64,000 nt of DNA, taken from Streptomyces sp. Its GTDB lineage: Bacteria; Actinomycetota; Actinomycetes; Streptomycetales; Streptomycetaceae. The position numbers and the translations under genes are program-made. Location of the stretch: assembly GCF_019510245.1 (NCBI RefSeq), contig NZ_JAEKKT010000133.1:186001-250000 (forward strand), given 5' to 3'. Every line of letters starts with the position of its first letter. Within the stretch, counting starts at the first letter, position 1. Positions 25,490 through 33,180 of the stretch are shown one piece after another. The notes below the pieces were generated by a model. That model saw only the letters and a list, made by a program, of their open reading frames with translations, made no database searches and had not been told where the DNA came from.

Positions 25490-26914
25490 ATGCCGCACGA
25501 CCGTTCCGCAGGTCTCGCCGAGTCCGTACGAGCCCTGTCCACCGGGGAGTTGACCTCACGTCAGCTTGTCGAGGAGTGTCTCGCGCGCATCGAGGCCACG
25601 CAGGGCAGCCTCAACGCCTTCCGGATCGTGCGCCGTACGGCCGCCCTCGCCGAAGCGGACGCGGCCGACCGGGAGTTGGCCGCCGGGGTTCGCCAGCCAC
25701 TGCTGGGGGTACCGGTCGCGGTCAAGGACGACACGGACGTGGCCGGCGAGCCGACCGCCTTCGGCTGCCCGGGCGAGTTCGCGCCGGCGGCGGAGGACGG
25801 GGAGGCGGTACGGCGGCTGCGCGCCGCCGGGGCCGTGATCGTCGGCAAGACCAACACGTGCGAGCTCGGGCAGTGGCCCTTCACCGAGGGACCGGCCTTC
25901 GGCGCCACCCGCAACCCGTGGCAGCCGCTCCACACTCCGGGCGGGTCCTCGGGCGGGTCGGCGGCCGCCGTCGCGGCGGGACTGGTGCCCGCCGCGCTCG
26001 GCTCGGACGGCGCCGGATCCGTGCGCATCCCGGCCGCCTGGACCCACCTCGTCGGCATCAAACCGCAGCGCGGCCGCATCTCCACCTGGCCGCGCGGCGA
26101 GTCCTTCCAGGGCATCACGGTCAACGGCACCCTGGCCCGCACGGTCGCCGACGCGGCCCTGCTGCTGGACGCGGCGAGCGGGAACCATCCGCAGGACCCG
26201 CACCGGCCCGCCCCGTTGACCCTCTTCGACGCGGTCGGCCGCGACCCCGGGCGGCTGCGCATCGCCCTCTCCCTCAAGCCGCCGTTCACCGCGCTGCCCG
26301 CCCGTCTCCAGCCGGAGGTGCGCGCCCGCGTCCTCGAACTCGCCGACCTGCTGGCCGCGTCGGGCCACACCGTCGAGGAGGCCGACCCGCCCTACGGCCG
26401 GATCGGGCTCACCTTCGTCCCGCGCGCCACGGCCGGGATCGCCGAGCGCGTCCGCGAGGCACCGCATCCGGACCTCCTGGACCGGCGCACCCTGGAGGCG
26501 GCCCGCCTGGGCCGGCTGCTCGGCGGCGCCCCGCTGCGAGCCGCCCGGCGCGCGGAGGCCGCCCTGCGGGCCAGGATCGGCGCCTTCTTCACGTCGTACG
26601 ACGTGATCCTCGCGCCGACCACCGCCGCTCCCCCGCCCCGCGTCGGCGCGCTGCTGAAGCTGGGTCAGCTCGCCACCGACCGGGCGATGATCGCCGCCTG
26701 CCCCTACGCCTGGCCGTGGAACGTGCTGGGGTGGCCGGGGGTGAACGTGCCGGCCGGGTTCGTCGGGGACGGGCTGCCGGTGGGCGCGCAGTTGCTCGGG
26801 CCCGAGGACAGCGAGCCGTTGCTCGTCTCCCTCGCCGCCCAGCTGGAGGCCGAGCTGCGCTGGCACGAGCTCTGGCCGCCGCAGGCCACGGCCGTCGACG
26901 CCCCGGCGGCATAG
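25490..26914 (+). CDS. Amidase (amidase-signature family)
   Basis: 474 residues with a GGAGGTG site upstream of the ATG. The amidase signature is intact: the catalytic Lys in VPVAVKDDTDVAGE, the Gly/Ser-rich loop GGSSGGSAAAVAAG containing the cis-Ser, and the nucleophile Ser in GSDGAGSVRIPAA. The C-terminal region (YDVILAPTTAAPPP, WPGVNVPAGFV, LPVGAQLLGP) is also typical. It hydrolyses amide bonds of unknown small substrates in the cytoplasm. The length and single-gene setting do not point to GatA of the tRNA amidotransferase. It is downstream of, and divergent from, the arabinofuranosidase. Confidence 0.9.
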   Translation: MPHDRSAGLAESVRALSTGELTSRQLVEECLARIEATQGSLNAFRIVRRTAALAEADAADRELAAGVRQPLLGVPVAVKDDTDVAGEPTAFGCPGEFAPAAEDGEAVRRLRAAGAVIVGKTNTCELGQWPFTEGPAFGATRNPWQPLHTPGGSSGGSAAAVAAGLVPAALGSDGAGSVRIPAAWTHLVGIKPQRGRISTWPRGESFQGITVNGTLARTVADAALLLDAASGNHPQDPHRPAPLTLFDAVGRDPGRLRIALSLKPPFTALPARLQPEVRARVLELADLLAASGHTVEEADPPYGRIGLTFVPRATAGIAERVREAPHPDLLDRRTLEAARLGRLLGGAPLRAARRAEAALRARIGAFFTSYDVILAPTTAAPPPRVGALLKLGQLATDRAMIAACPYAWPWNVLGWPGVNVPAGFVGDGLPVGAQLLGPEDSEPLLVSLAAQLEAELRWHELWPPQATAVDAPAA

Positions 26915-26948
26915 GAGCAGGCCACTTTCCCGTCGCTTGACCTGCCCG

Positions 26949-26954
26949 TACCCT
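26949..26954 (+). promoter_or_regulatory. Candidate -10 element of a leaderless transcript
   Basis: TACCCT (TAnnnT) ends 6 bases before the ATG at 26961, and no Shine-Dalgarno sequence is present. This spacing is what is seen for leaderless actinobacterial mRNAs, so the gene at 26961 is probably transcribed from its own start codon. Confidence 0.45.
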
Positions 26955-26960
26955 CTGACC

Positions 26961-27179
26961 ATGGACGATGCGTCGATGGTCGGGCGCGTGGGGCGGGTCA
27001 GCGGAACGGTCGGGCCCGGGCTCGTCGGCGAGGTGATCGTCCGGGTCCGCGGGGGCGCCGAGCACTTCCTCGCGTACGCCGCCGACGGCACCGGCCGGAT
27101 CGAGCGGGGCACGGTGGTGATGGTGGTCGAGTACCTGCCGCCACGCACGGTCTACGTCACGCCCGCGTACGACAGTTGA
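26961..27179 (+). CDS. Small NfeD-like protein upstream of a flotillin gene
   Basis: 72 residues, apparently leaderless. The sequence VGRVGRVSGTVGPGLVGEV, then RGGAEHFLAYAADG and GTVVMVVEYLPPRTVYVTP, is a compact beta-barrel pattern like the C-terminal OB-fold domain of NfeD proteins. NfeD-family genes are classically next to flotillin/stomatin genes, and here a flotillin-like gene begins 134 bases downstream, which supports the assignment. It has no membrane anchor, so it would act in the cytoplasm. Identification rests on pattern and context. Confidence 0.7.
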   Translation: MDDASMVGRVGRVSGTVGPGLVGEVIVRVRGGAEHFLAYAADGTGRIERGTVVMVVEYLPPRTVYVTPAYDS

Positions 27180-27313
27180 GCGGTCATAGCCCCAGGTGAG
27201 GGGCCCTGTGCGTCAAGATTGCAACAAGGATCCGCCAGCGTCTTCACCCGGCGCTCGCGCGGGCGCACACTCCCTTCGTTCGGTGCCGAAAGGGCACCAT
27301 TCAAAGGGGGCGT

Positions 27314-28804
27314 ATGCCGATGGTTGTCGGCGTCGTTGCGGGGGTGGCGGTTCTCGCCGTTCTCGTGCTGATCGGTGTGTTCAAGATGATGTGGCGGGTG
27401 GCCGAGCCGAACGAGGCGCTCATCATCTCCGGTTCGAAGCATCGGACCGAAGGGCTCGAAGAGGGCATGGGGTTCCGGATCGTCACGGGGCGGGGCACGC
27501 TGGTGCTGCCGGGCGTGCAGGCGGTGCGCAAGCTCTCCCTGGATCTCAACGAGACCGAGCTGTCGGTGGACTGCGTGACCCAGCAGGGCATTCCGCTGAA
27601 GGTGCGGGGTGTGGTCATCTTCAAGGTGGGCGACGACTTCGTGTCGATCGCCAACGCGGGCCGCCGCTTCCTGGACCAGCAGAAGATGATGTCCGAGCGG
27701 GTGCACAACGTGTTCGCGGGTCATCTGCGGTCCATCGTGGGCGGGTTGACGGTCGAGGACATGATCCGCGACCGGGACAAGCTCACCGGGCAGACCCGGG
27801 CCGCCTGCGGCACGGAGATGGAGAAGCTGGGGCTCATCGTGGACTCCCTGCAGATCCACGAGATCGAGGACCCGACCGGGTACATACAGAACCTGGCGAT
27901 GCCGCACGCGGCGGCCGTGCAGCGGGACGCGCGGATCGCACAGGCGGAGGCGAACCGGCTCGCCACCGAGGCGGAGCAGCAGTCGTTCGCCCGGATGGCC
28001 GAGGCCACCCGGGACAGCGAGATCCTCCAGGCGGGCTACCAGGCCGAGCGGGACAAGGCGGCCGCCCAGGCCCGTCAGGCGGGTCCGCTCGCGGACGCGG
28101 CCGCCCGGCAGGAGGTCGTGGTCCAGGAGACGCGGGTGGCCGAACTGGAGGCGCACCGGCGCGAGCAGCAGCTCCAGGCGGACGTCCGCAAGCCGGCCGA
28201 CGCCAAAGCCTACGAGAAGCGGACGCTGGCCGAGGCCGAGCGTGACGCGCGTATCTCGGCAGCCCAGGCGAAGGCGAAGGAGACGGAGCTGGCGGCGGCG
28301 GCCGAGGCGACCCGGGTCAAGGCGGCCGCGGGCGCCGAGGCCGAGGCGACCAAGTCCCGGGGTACGGCCACCGCGGCGGCGACCCGGGCCACCGGTGAGG
28401 CCGAGGCGGCCGCCGCGCAGGCCAGGGGGCTGGCGGAGGCCGAGGCGGCCAAGGCGAAGGGCCTCGCGGAGGCGGAGGCCATCAAGGCCCGTGCCGCCGC
28501 CCTCGCGGAGAACCAGGAGGCGGTCGTCGCCCAGCAACTCGCCGAGAACTGGCCGGAGATCGTCAAGGCCGGGGCTTCCGCCTTCGGCAACGTCGACAAC
28601 ATGGTGCTGCTCAACGGCGCCGACGGCATGGCCGAGTTGTTCGCCAAGGCGCTCACCATGGGCGGCACGGGGCTCGGTCTCGCCCGCCAGCTGCTCGCGT
28701 CGATGAACCAGAACGGGCAGACGCCGGGCGCGACTTCGCCGGCCCTCAACGGGGTAACGGCCCCGAAGTCGCAGAAGGTGCAGGTGGAGGAGGGCGGCGA
28801 GTAA
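27314..28804 (+). CDS. Flotillin-like SPFH-domain protein
   Basis: 496 residues with an AAAGGGGG ribosome binding site. One N-terminal hydrophobic segment (VVGVVAGVAVLAVLVLIGVF) anchors it in the membrane. An SPFH/band-7 domain follows at about 30-190 (ALIISGSKHRTEGL, LSLDLNETELSVDCVTQQGI, IVGGLTVEDMIRDRDKL). Residues ~190-420 form a long Ala/Glu-rich coiled coil (repeated AEAEA/EAEA segments), as in flotillins, ending in a short C-terminal region. Flotillins oligomerise and organise membrane microdomains and fluidity. The upstream NfeD-like gene is the expected partner. A 46-base palindromic terminator closes the unit. Confidence 0.9.
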   Translation: MPMVVGVVAGVAVLAVLVLIGVFKMMWRVAEPNEALIISGSKHRTEGLEEGMGFRIVTGRGTLVLPGVQAVRKLSLDLNETELSVDCVTQQGIPLKVRGVVIFKVGDDFVSIANAGRRFLDQQKMMSERVHNVFAGHLRSIVGGLTVEDMIRDRDKLTGQTRAACGTEMEKLGLIVDSLQIHEIEDPTGYIQNLAMPHAAAVQRDARIAQAEANRLATEAEQQSFARMAEATRDSEILQAGYQAERDKAAAQARQAGPLADAAARQEVVVQETRVAELEAHRREQQLQADVRKPADAKAYEKRTLAEAERDARISAAQAKAKETELAAAAEATRVKAAAGAEAEATKSRGTATAAATRATGEAEAAAAQARGLAEAEAAKAKGLAEAEAIKARAAALAENQEAVVAQQLAENWPEIVKAGASAFGNVDNMVLLNGADGMAELFAKALTMGGTGLGLARQLLASMNQNGQTPGATSPALNGVTAPKSQKVQVEEGGE

Positions 28805-28822
28805 GCAGCCCCGGAACATCCG

Positions 28823-28868
28823 GAGCACAGGGGTGCCCCCGGCCGCGGCCGGGGGCACCCCTGTGCTC
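28823..28868. terminator. 46-base perfect palindrome, bidirectional terminator
   Basis: Bases 28823-28845 are exactly complementary to 28846-28868, a 23-bp stem without a built-in loop. It lies between the convergent flotillin (stop 28804) and MarR (stop 28867) genes and includes part of the MarR stop codon. It should terminate transcription in both directions. Confidence 0.85.
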
Positions 28869-29280
28869 ACTCCTGCGTGTTGAGCCGGAGCAGCAGCTCC
28901 AGCAGTGTCGCCCGCTCCGCCGCCGACAGCCCGGCGAAGCAGCCGGCGAGCACCTCGCCGGCCACCGTGTGCCCGGCCGCCAGCATCCGCTCCCCGTCGG
29001 GGGTGAGGCGGTGCTGGATCCGCCGCCCGTGGCCAGGTCGCCGCTCCACCAGTCCCTGGGCGGCCAGCCGGCCCACCAGCGTGCCGAAGGCCTGCTCGCT
29101 CTGGAAGGTGGCTGCGGCCAGCTCGCGCGCCGAGGCGCCCGGGGACCGGTCGATGGCACGCAGCGCGTCCCACTGCGCGAGGGTGGTGCCGACGGCCGAG
29201 AGCGCGCTGTCCATCGCCCGGTGCTGCCGGTACTGGGCCTGTTTCACCGCTCTTCCGAGAACCTGCAGGTCGTCTTGCAT
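28867..29280 (-). CDS. MarR-family transcriptional regulator
   Basis: 137 residues. The winged helix spans about 35-105 (TLAQWDALRAIDRSPGASARELAAATFQSEQAFGTLVGRLAAQGLVERRPG), flanked by dimerisation helices. It is divergent from an alpha/beta hydrolase gene, and the shared 62-base gap is dominated by a perfect palindrome, the classical arrangement in which a MarR protein represses its own gene and a detoxification gene until a ligand binds. No redox cysteine is conserved in the HTH; one Cys (GCFAGL) lies in the C-terminal helix. Confidence 0.9.
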   Translation of the reverse strand: MQDDLQVLGRAVKQAQYRQHRAMDSALSAVGTTLAQWDALRAIDRSPGASARELAAATFQSEQAFGTLVGRLAAQGLVERRPGHGRRIQHRLTPDGERMLAAGHTVAGEVLAGCFAGLSAAERATLLELLLRLNTQE

Positions 29281-29290
29281 GGCTCCATCC

Positions 29291-29332
29291 TAACTCACGA
29301 CTAAGCTTGTTTATATAAACATCCTTAGTTAG
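29291..29332. promoter_or_regulatory. Palindromic operator in the MarR/hydrolase divergon
   Basis: Nested perfect inverted repeats: GTTTATATAAAC at 29309-29320 inside ACTAAG (29300-29305) ... CTTAGT (29324-29329), with outer arms TAACT (29291) and AGTTA (ending 29332). It lies between the starts at 29280 and 29343 and is markedly A/T-rich compared with its surroundings, so it probably combines both promoters and the MarR operator. Confidence 0.75.
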
Positions 29333-29342
29333 ATTGGACGGC

Positions 29343-30143
29343 ATGACGACGAACCGCATCGCCCAGGTGTACCCCGATCTGCCCGTCTCCCTCGCCGAGG
29401 CCGGTGCCGGCCGCCCGGTGCTCGTGCTCCACGGGGGCGGTGGCCCCGCCACGGTCGCCGGACTCGCCGCCCGCCTCGCCGAGTCGGCCCACACCATCAC
29501 CCCGGTCCACCCCGGCTGGGACGGCACACCGCGCCCCGACTGGCTGACCAGTGTCGACGACCTCGCCGTCGCCTACCTCCACCTGCTCCAGGACAGCGAG
29601 TCGAGCGACGTCCTGGTCATCGGCTCCTCACTGGGCGGCCAACTCGCCGCGGAGATGGCGATACGCGACACGGCCGGCCTGATCACCGGCCTGGTCCTGA
29701 TCAACGCGGTCGGCGCGGACATCGACGGCGAACAGGTCACCGACTTCTTCGCACTGGACCCGCGCGCCCAGGCCGAGCACTCCTGGCACGACCCGGACCG
29801 CTTCTACGTCGACCCCGCCACCCTCCCCGCCGCCGAACTCGCCCGCCGCCAGGCGAACATGGCGACGATGCGGCTGCTCACGGACGGCGGCCGGATGACC
29901 GACCCGAAGCTGCTCCCCCGGCTGGGGCGGGTACGGCAGCCCGCACTGCTGATCTGGGGCGAGAGCGACCGTATCGTCACGCCCGCGTACGGCGCGGCCT
30001 ACGCGAAGGCCTTCCCGCAGGGCCGGTTCGCGCCGGTTCCCGAGGCCGGACACCTTCCGCACCTCGAACGCCCCGACGTCACCGCCGAGTTGATCGAGGG
30101 CGAGCTGCGCCGCACCGGCACCCCGCGTGTTCTCGCAGGCTGA
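29343..30143 (+). CDS. Alpha/beta-fold hydrolase
   Basis: 266 residues. The oxyanion region VLVLHGGGGPATVAG, nucleophile elbow GSSLGGQLA, acid residue in WGESDRIVTPAYG and histidine in EAGHLPHLERP give an intact Ser-Asp-His triad in family order. It resembles small cytoplasmic esterases or epoxide/dienelactone-type hydrolases. The ATG at 29343 is chosen over a TTG nine bases upstream. Its position opposite a MarR gene suggests inducible detoxification of a hydrophobic ester or antimicrobial. Confidence 0.85.
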   Translation: MTTNRIAQVYPDLPVSLAEAGAGRPVLVLHGGGGPATVAGLAARLAESAHTITPVHPGWDGTPRPDWLTSVDDLAVAYLHLLQDSESSDVLVIGSSLGGQLAAEMAIRDTAGLITGLVLINAVGADIDGEQVTDFFALDPRAQAEHSWHDPDRFYVDPATLPAAELARRQANMATMRLLTDGGRMTDPKLLPRLGRVRQPALLIWGESDRIVTPAYGAAYAKAFPQGRFAPVPEAGHLPHLERPDVTAELIEGELRRTGTPRVLAG

Positions 30144-30150
30144 GGCCCCT

Positions 30151-30156
30151 TAGGGT
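30151..30156 (+). promoter_or_regulatory. Candidate -10 element of a leaderless transcript
   Basis: TAGGGT (TAnnnT) ends 6 bases before the GTG at 30163 and there is no Shine-Dalgarno sequence, so the PemK-like gene may be translated from a leaderless mRNA starting at or next to the GTG. Confidence 0.4.
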
Positions 30157-30162
30157 GCCCCC

Positions 30163-30612
30163 GTGACTGTGTTTACAGACGACGAGAACATCCCCGGCCG
30201 GTACGGCCCCACCGCGACCACCGAGGCCGACCCCCACCAGGTCGGCACGGTGCGTACCGAGTACTCCCCCGCCCACGACGGCGACCCCGACCCCGGTGAG
30301 ATCGTGTGGACCTGGGTGCCCTTCGAGGAGAACGACGGGCGGGGCAAGGACCGGCCGGTGCTGGTCGTCGCCCGGGAGGCGGCCGGCACCCTGCTCGCCG
30401 TCCAGCTGTCCAGCAAGCGGCACGACAACGACCGTGAGTGGGTGGCGATCGGCAGCGGGCCGTGGGACCGCACCGGGCGCGACTCCTGGGTGGACGTGGA
30501 CCGCGTCCTGCGGCTGCACGAGGACGGCATGCGCCGCGAGGCCTGCGCGCTCGACCGGGGCCGCTTCAACCTCGTACGCCACCGGCTGCACGAGCGGTAC
30601 GGCTGGCAGTGA
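30163..30612 (+). CDS. PemK/MazF-like protein, without adjacent antitoxin
   Basis: 149 residues. The central region (GEIVWTWVPFEENDGRGKDRPVLVVARE) matches the SH3-like start of PemK/MazF-family proteins, with the later beta strands LLAVQLSSKRHDND and SWVDVDRVLRL. In true toxins this fold cleaves mRNA. No antitoxin gene is next to it; the upstream gene is a hydrolase. It is longer than most MazF proteins, with an acidic ~40-residue N-terminus. It is common as a lone gene in Streptomyces, so a housekeeping or nuclease-like role is as likely as toxicity. Confidence 0.7.
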   Translation: MTVFTDDENIPGRYGPTATTEADPHQVGTVRTEYSPAHDGDPDPGEIVWTWVPFEENDGRGKDRPVLVVAREAAGTLLAVQLSSKRHDNDREWVAIGSGPWDRTGRDSWVDVDRVLRLHEDGMRREACALDRGRFNLVRHRLHERYGWQ

Positions 30613-30640
30613 ACCGGGCGCTCCGCCGGTCGCGCGGTTC

Positions 30641-30730
30641 GTGCACCGCGGGCCGGTGGGGGCTGGTCGCGCAGTTCCTCCCCCGGCCTCCGGCCGGGGG
30701 TGCCCCCAGCGCCCCTGACGGGGCGCGGTG
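30641..30730. repeat. Inverted-repeat intergenic element, partial copy
   Basis: It shares GCGGGCCGGTGGGGGCTGGT and the core CGCGCAGTTCC with the copies near 8104 and 60635, followed by CTCCCCCGGCC-TCC-GGCCGGGGG and CCCCCAGCGCCCCT hairpins. It lacks the second GGGAACTGCG arm. It sits between convergent genes, where it probably terminates transcription. Confidence 0.7.
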
Positions 30731-30734
30731 CCGT

Positions 30735-31562
30735 TCAGACCCCGGCGGTCCGGAAGGCCTCGGCGAAGGCGGCCCGGACCACGGATCCCGGCGTGCGGTC
30801 CAGGACCCCGAACACCACGTGTTCGAAGGTCCCCGCGAACCGTCCGCCGGGTCCCAGCAGCCCCCGGAAGGCGTCCGCGACCTGTGCGGGGTCGTTCTGG
30901 AAGACCCCGCAGCCCCAGGCGCCGAGGACCAGTCGCCGGTACCCGTGCGCGGCGGCCACCTCCAGCACCCGTCCGGCCCGTACGGCCAGGGCCCCCGGCA
31001 GTTCGCCGGTCCGCTCCGGAACCGTACGGCGGATCACACCCGCGTTGGGGGCGGCGGCCGTGAGGAAGCCCGCGCGGTAGGGCTCGGCGAGCAGCGCGCC
31101 GCGGTCGTCGCGGAAGACCGGGACGGCCGGGGAGTGGATCACGCGGTCCGTGTAGAAGGGGTCGCGGTGCGCGCGGTGGTGGTCGTAGTACGCGGCGGCC
31201 TCGCGCACGCACGTGTACAGCGCGGAGGCGCGGCACAGGGCCTCCTCCTGCGCCTGGGCGCCGTTCAGGTAGCCGCCGCCCGGATTGCGGGCCGAGGCGA
31301 AGTTGAGCACGGCCACCGGGGCGTCGGCGAGGCGGCGGGCGGCCTCCAGGCTGCTCTCGCCGGTGACCTCCAGGACGGTGTCCGATGCGGGCGGGAGGGG
31401 ATCCGGGACCGGCACCGGTGCCGGTCCGAACAGCCGCGTCCCCGCCCGTGCGGCCGCGATGTCGGCGGCCAGGAGGACCTGCCGGCCGTCGGGCGCGCGG
31501 TAGCTCCCCGCCGCCACGATCTCTTCGGTCTGCCGTGCGATGCCGCGCAGGCGCGCGCTCAT
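30735..31562 (-). CDS. TIGR02452-family (macrodomain-like) protein
   Basis: 275 residues. The conserved core VAVLNFASARNPGGGYLNGAQAQEEALCRAS, with the later VIRRTVPERT and LGAWGCGVFQNDP, is diagnostic of the TIGR02452 family, related to macrodomains. The NPGGGYLNGAQAQEE motif is the ADP-ribose-contacting loop of poly(ADP-ribose) glycohydrolase-type macrodomains. It is therefore likely to bind or hydrolyse ADP-ribose or a related nucleotide. The ATG at 31562 is chosen because the N-terminal family signature starts within the next residues; the ribosome binding site is GGGGGTGG. It stands alone, convergent with the PemK-like gene. Confidence 0.8.
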   Translation of the reverse strand: MSARLRGIARQTEEIVAAGSYRAPDGRQVLLAADIAAARAGTRLFGPAPVPVPDPLPPASDTVLEVTGESSLEAARRLADAPVAVLNFASARNPGGGYLNGAQAQEEALCRASALYTCVREAAAYYDHHRAHRDPFYTDRVIHSPAVPVFRDDRGALLAEPYRAGFLTAAAPNAGVIRRTVPERTGELPGALAVRAGRVLEVAAAHGYRRLVLGAWGCGVFQNDPAQVADAFRGLLGPGGRFAGTFEHVVFGVLDRTPGSVVRAAFAEAFRTAGV

Positions 31563-31851
31563 GGCGCCACCCCCGTGGACGCCATGGCCGCGGCCCGCGC
31601 GGCCTCCCCCGTCGTGCTCATGCACGCATCCTGGGCGATGCTGGTGGTGCCGTGCAACGGAGTTTCGACGGCCTGAAACGGCCGGAAACAGGCAACGAAG
31701 CAGCGAGGAAGCAGAGGTTACCGATCCAGAACGTGCCGATAGGTGCCCTTGTGCGAATGGGCGTGAAGGTCTTGGGTGGGACGGACGATGCCGCCCCGGA
31801 CGTATCCACGGCCGGGACGGTGGCATGGTGGAATCTCAGGAGGATCCCGAC

Positions 31852-33180
31852 ATGTCCGACTCAATATCCGACAGCGGCGACTGTACCGGCGGGTCGGTGA
31901 GAACCGACTTCTCGGACGACCGCACGGCTGTCACCGAAGCCGAGGTGGAGGCCCTGGTCAAGGGCATCTGCTTCAAGACCGGCCCGCCCCGCACCCTCGG
32001 GGTCGAAGTGGAATGGCTGGTCCACGAGCTGCGCAGGCCGCAGCTCCCGGTGACACCCGAACGACTCGAAGCGGCCTACGCCGCACTGCGCACGGTGCCC
32101 CTGGGGTCGGCGCTCACCGTCGAACCCGGCGGCCAGCTGGAGCTCAGCTCGCCGCCCGCCGCCTCCCTCACGGAGTGCGTCGGCACCGTCTCCGCCGACC
32201 TGGACGCCGTCCGCAAGGTCCTCGCCGAACAGGACCTCGGACTCGTGGGCGTCGGTCACGAGCCCTGGCACACTCCCCGCCGCTACCTGCGCGAGCCGCG
32301 CTACGACGCGATGGAGACGTGCCTGGACCGCACCGGCACCGCGGGTCGCCACATGATGTGCGCCTCCGCGTCCGTCCAGGTCTGCCTGGACGCCGGCCAC
32401 GAGGAGCCCGGCCCGCTCGGGTACACCCGGCGCTGGTGGCTCGCCCATCAGCTCGGCCCGGTGCTGGTGGCCGCGTTCGCGAACTCCCCGCTGGTCGGGC
32501 ACCGGCCCACCGGCTGGCTCTCCACCCGGCAGCTGCTGTGGATGGAGATCGGCGCGGGCCGCGCGGGCGGGCCCCCGCTGGACGGCGACCCGCGCACCGC
32601 CTGGGCCCGGCACGTCCTCGACGCGCCGGTGATGTGCCTGCGGCGGGAGACCGGCCCCTGGGAGGTTCCCGAGGGCCTCACCTTCCGGGCCTGGACCCGG
32701 TCGGGGGCGCCCACCGGCGCGGATCTCGCGTACCACCTCACCACGCTGTTCCCGCCGGTCAGGCCGCGCGGCCATCTGGAGCTGCGGATGATCGACGCGC
32801 AGCCCGGCGACGACGGGTGGATCGTGCCGCTGGCGGTGACGGCGGCACTGTTCGACGACCCGGAGGCCGCCGAGACCGCGTACCGGACGGTGAAACCGCT
32901 CGCCGAGCGGGCGGGGCCGCGGCCCGCACCGAACAACCCGCTGTGGATCGACGCGGCCCGTACCGGGCTCCGCGACCCGGAGCTGCACGAGGCGGCCGTC
33001 GCCTGTTTCGCGGCGGCGCTGGAGGCCCTGCCGAGGATCGGCGCGAGCTCCGTGGTCATGGACGCGGTGGCGGCGTACCGGGACCGGTACGTGCTGCGGG
33101 GCCGCTGCCCGGCCGACGACCTGCTGGACCGACTGCGCGGCACGGCCGGCCGCGCCCTTGGGAAGGACATCAGCGCATGA
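31852..33180 (+). CDS. egtA: Glutamate-cysteine ligase of ergothioneine biosynthesis (EgtA)
   Basis: 442 residues with a strong AGGAGG site. The sequence LGVEVEWLVHEL, GGQLELSSPP, the DRTGTAGRHMMCASASVQV core and FRAWTRSGAPT correspond to the GCS2/EgtA family that joins glutamate and cysteine into gamma-glutamylcysteine, the sulfur donor used by EgtB. It is the first gene of a tightly packed operon: the stop overlaps the egtB start (ATGA). The upstream region 31563-31851 holds no gene and presumably the operon promoter. Confidence 0.93.
   Translation: MSDSISDSGDCTGGSVRTDFSDDRTAVTEAEVEALVKGICFKTGPPRTLGVEVEWLVHELRRPQLPVTPERLEAAYAALRTVPLGSALTVEPGGQLELSSPPAASLTECVGTVSADLDAVRKVLAEQDLGLVGVGHEPWHTPRRYLREPRYDAMETCLDRTGTAGRHMMCASASVQVCLDAGHEEPGPLGYTRRWWLAHQLGPVLVAAFANSPLVGHRPTGWLSTRQLLWMEIGAGRAGGPPLDGDPRTAWARHVLDAPVMCLRRETGPWEVPEGLTFRAWTRSGAPTGADLAYHLTTLFPPVRPRGHLELRMIDAQPGDDGWIVPLAVTAALFDDPEAAETAYRTVKPLAERAGPRPAPNNPLWIDAARTGLRDPELHEAAVACFAAALEALPRIGASSVVMDAVAAYRDRYVLRGRCPADDLLDRLRGTAGRALGKDISA

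Noticed and set aside
26937..26954. TTGACC/TACCCT as a full sigma-70 promoter
   Set aside because: The spacing between hexamers is only 6 bases; only the TACCCT element at leaderless spacing was kept.
30163..30612. Toxin-antitoxin pair
   Set aside because: No antitoxin gene upstream or downstream; only a lone PemK-like protein is supported.
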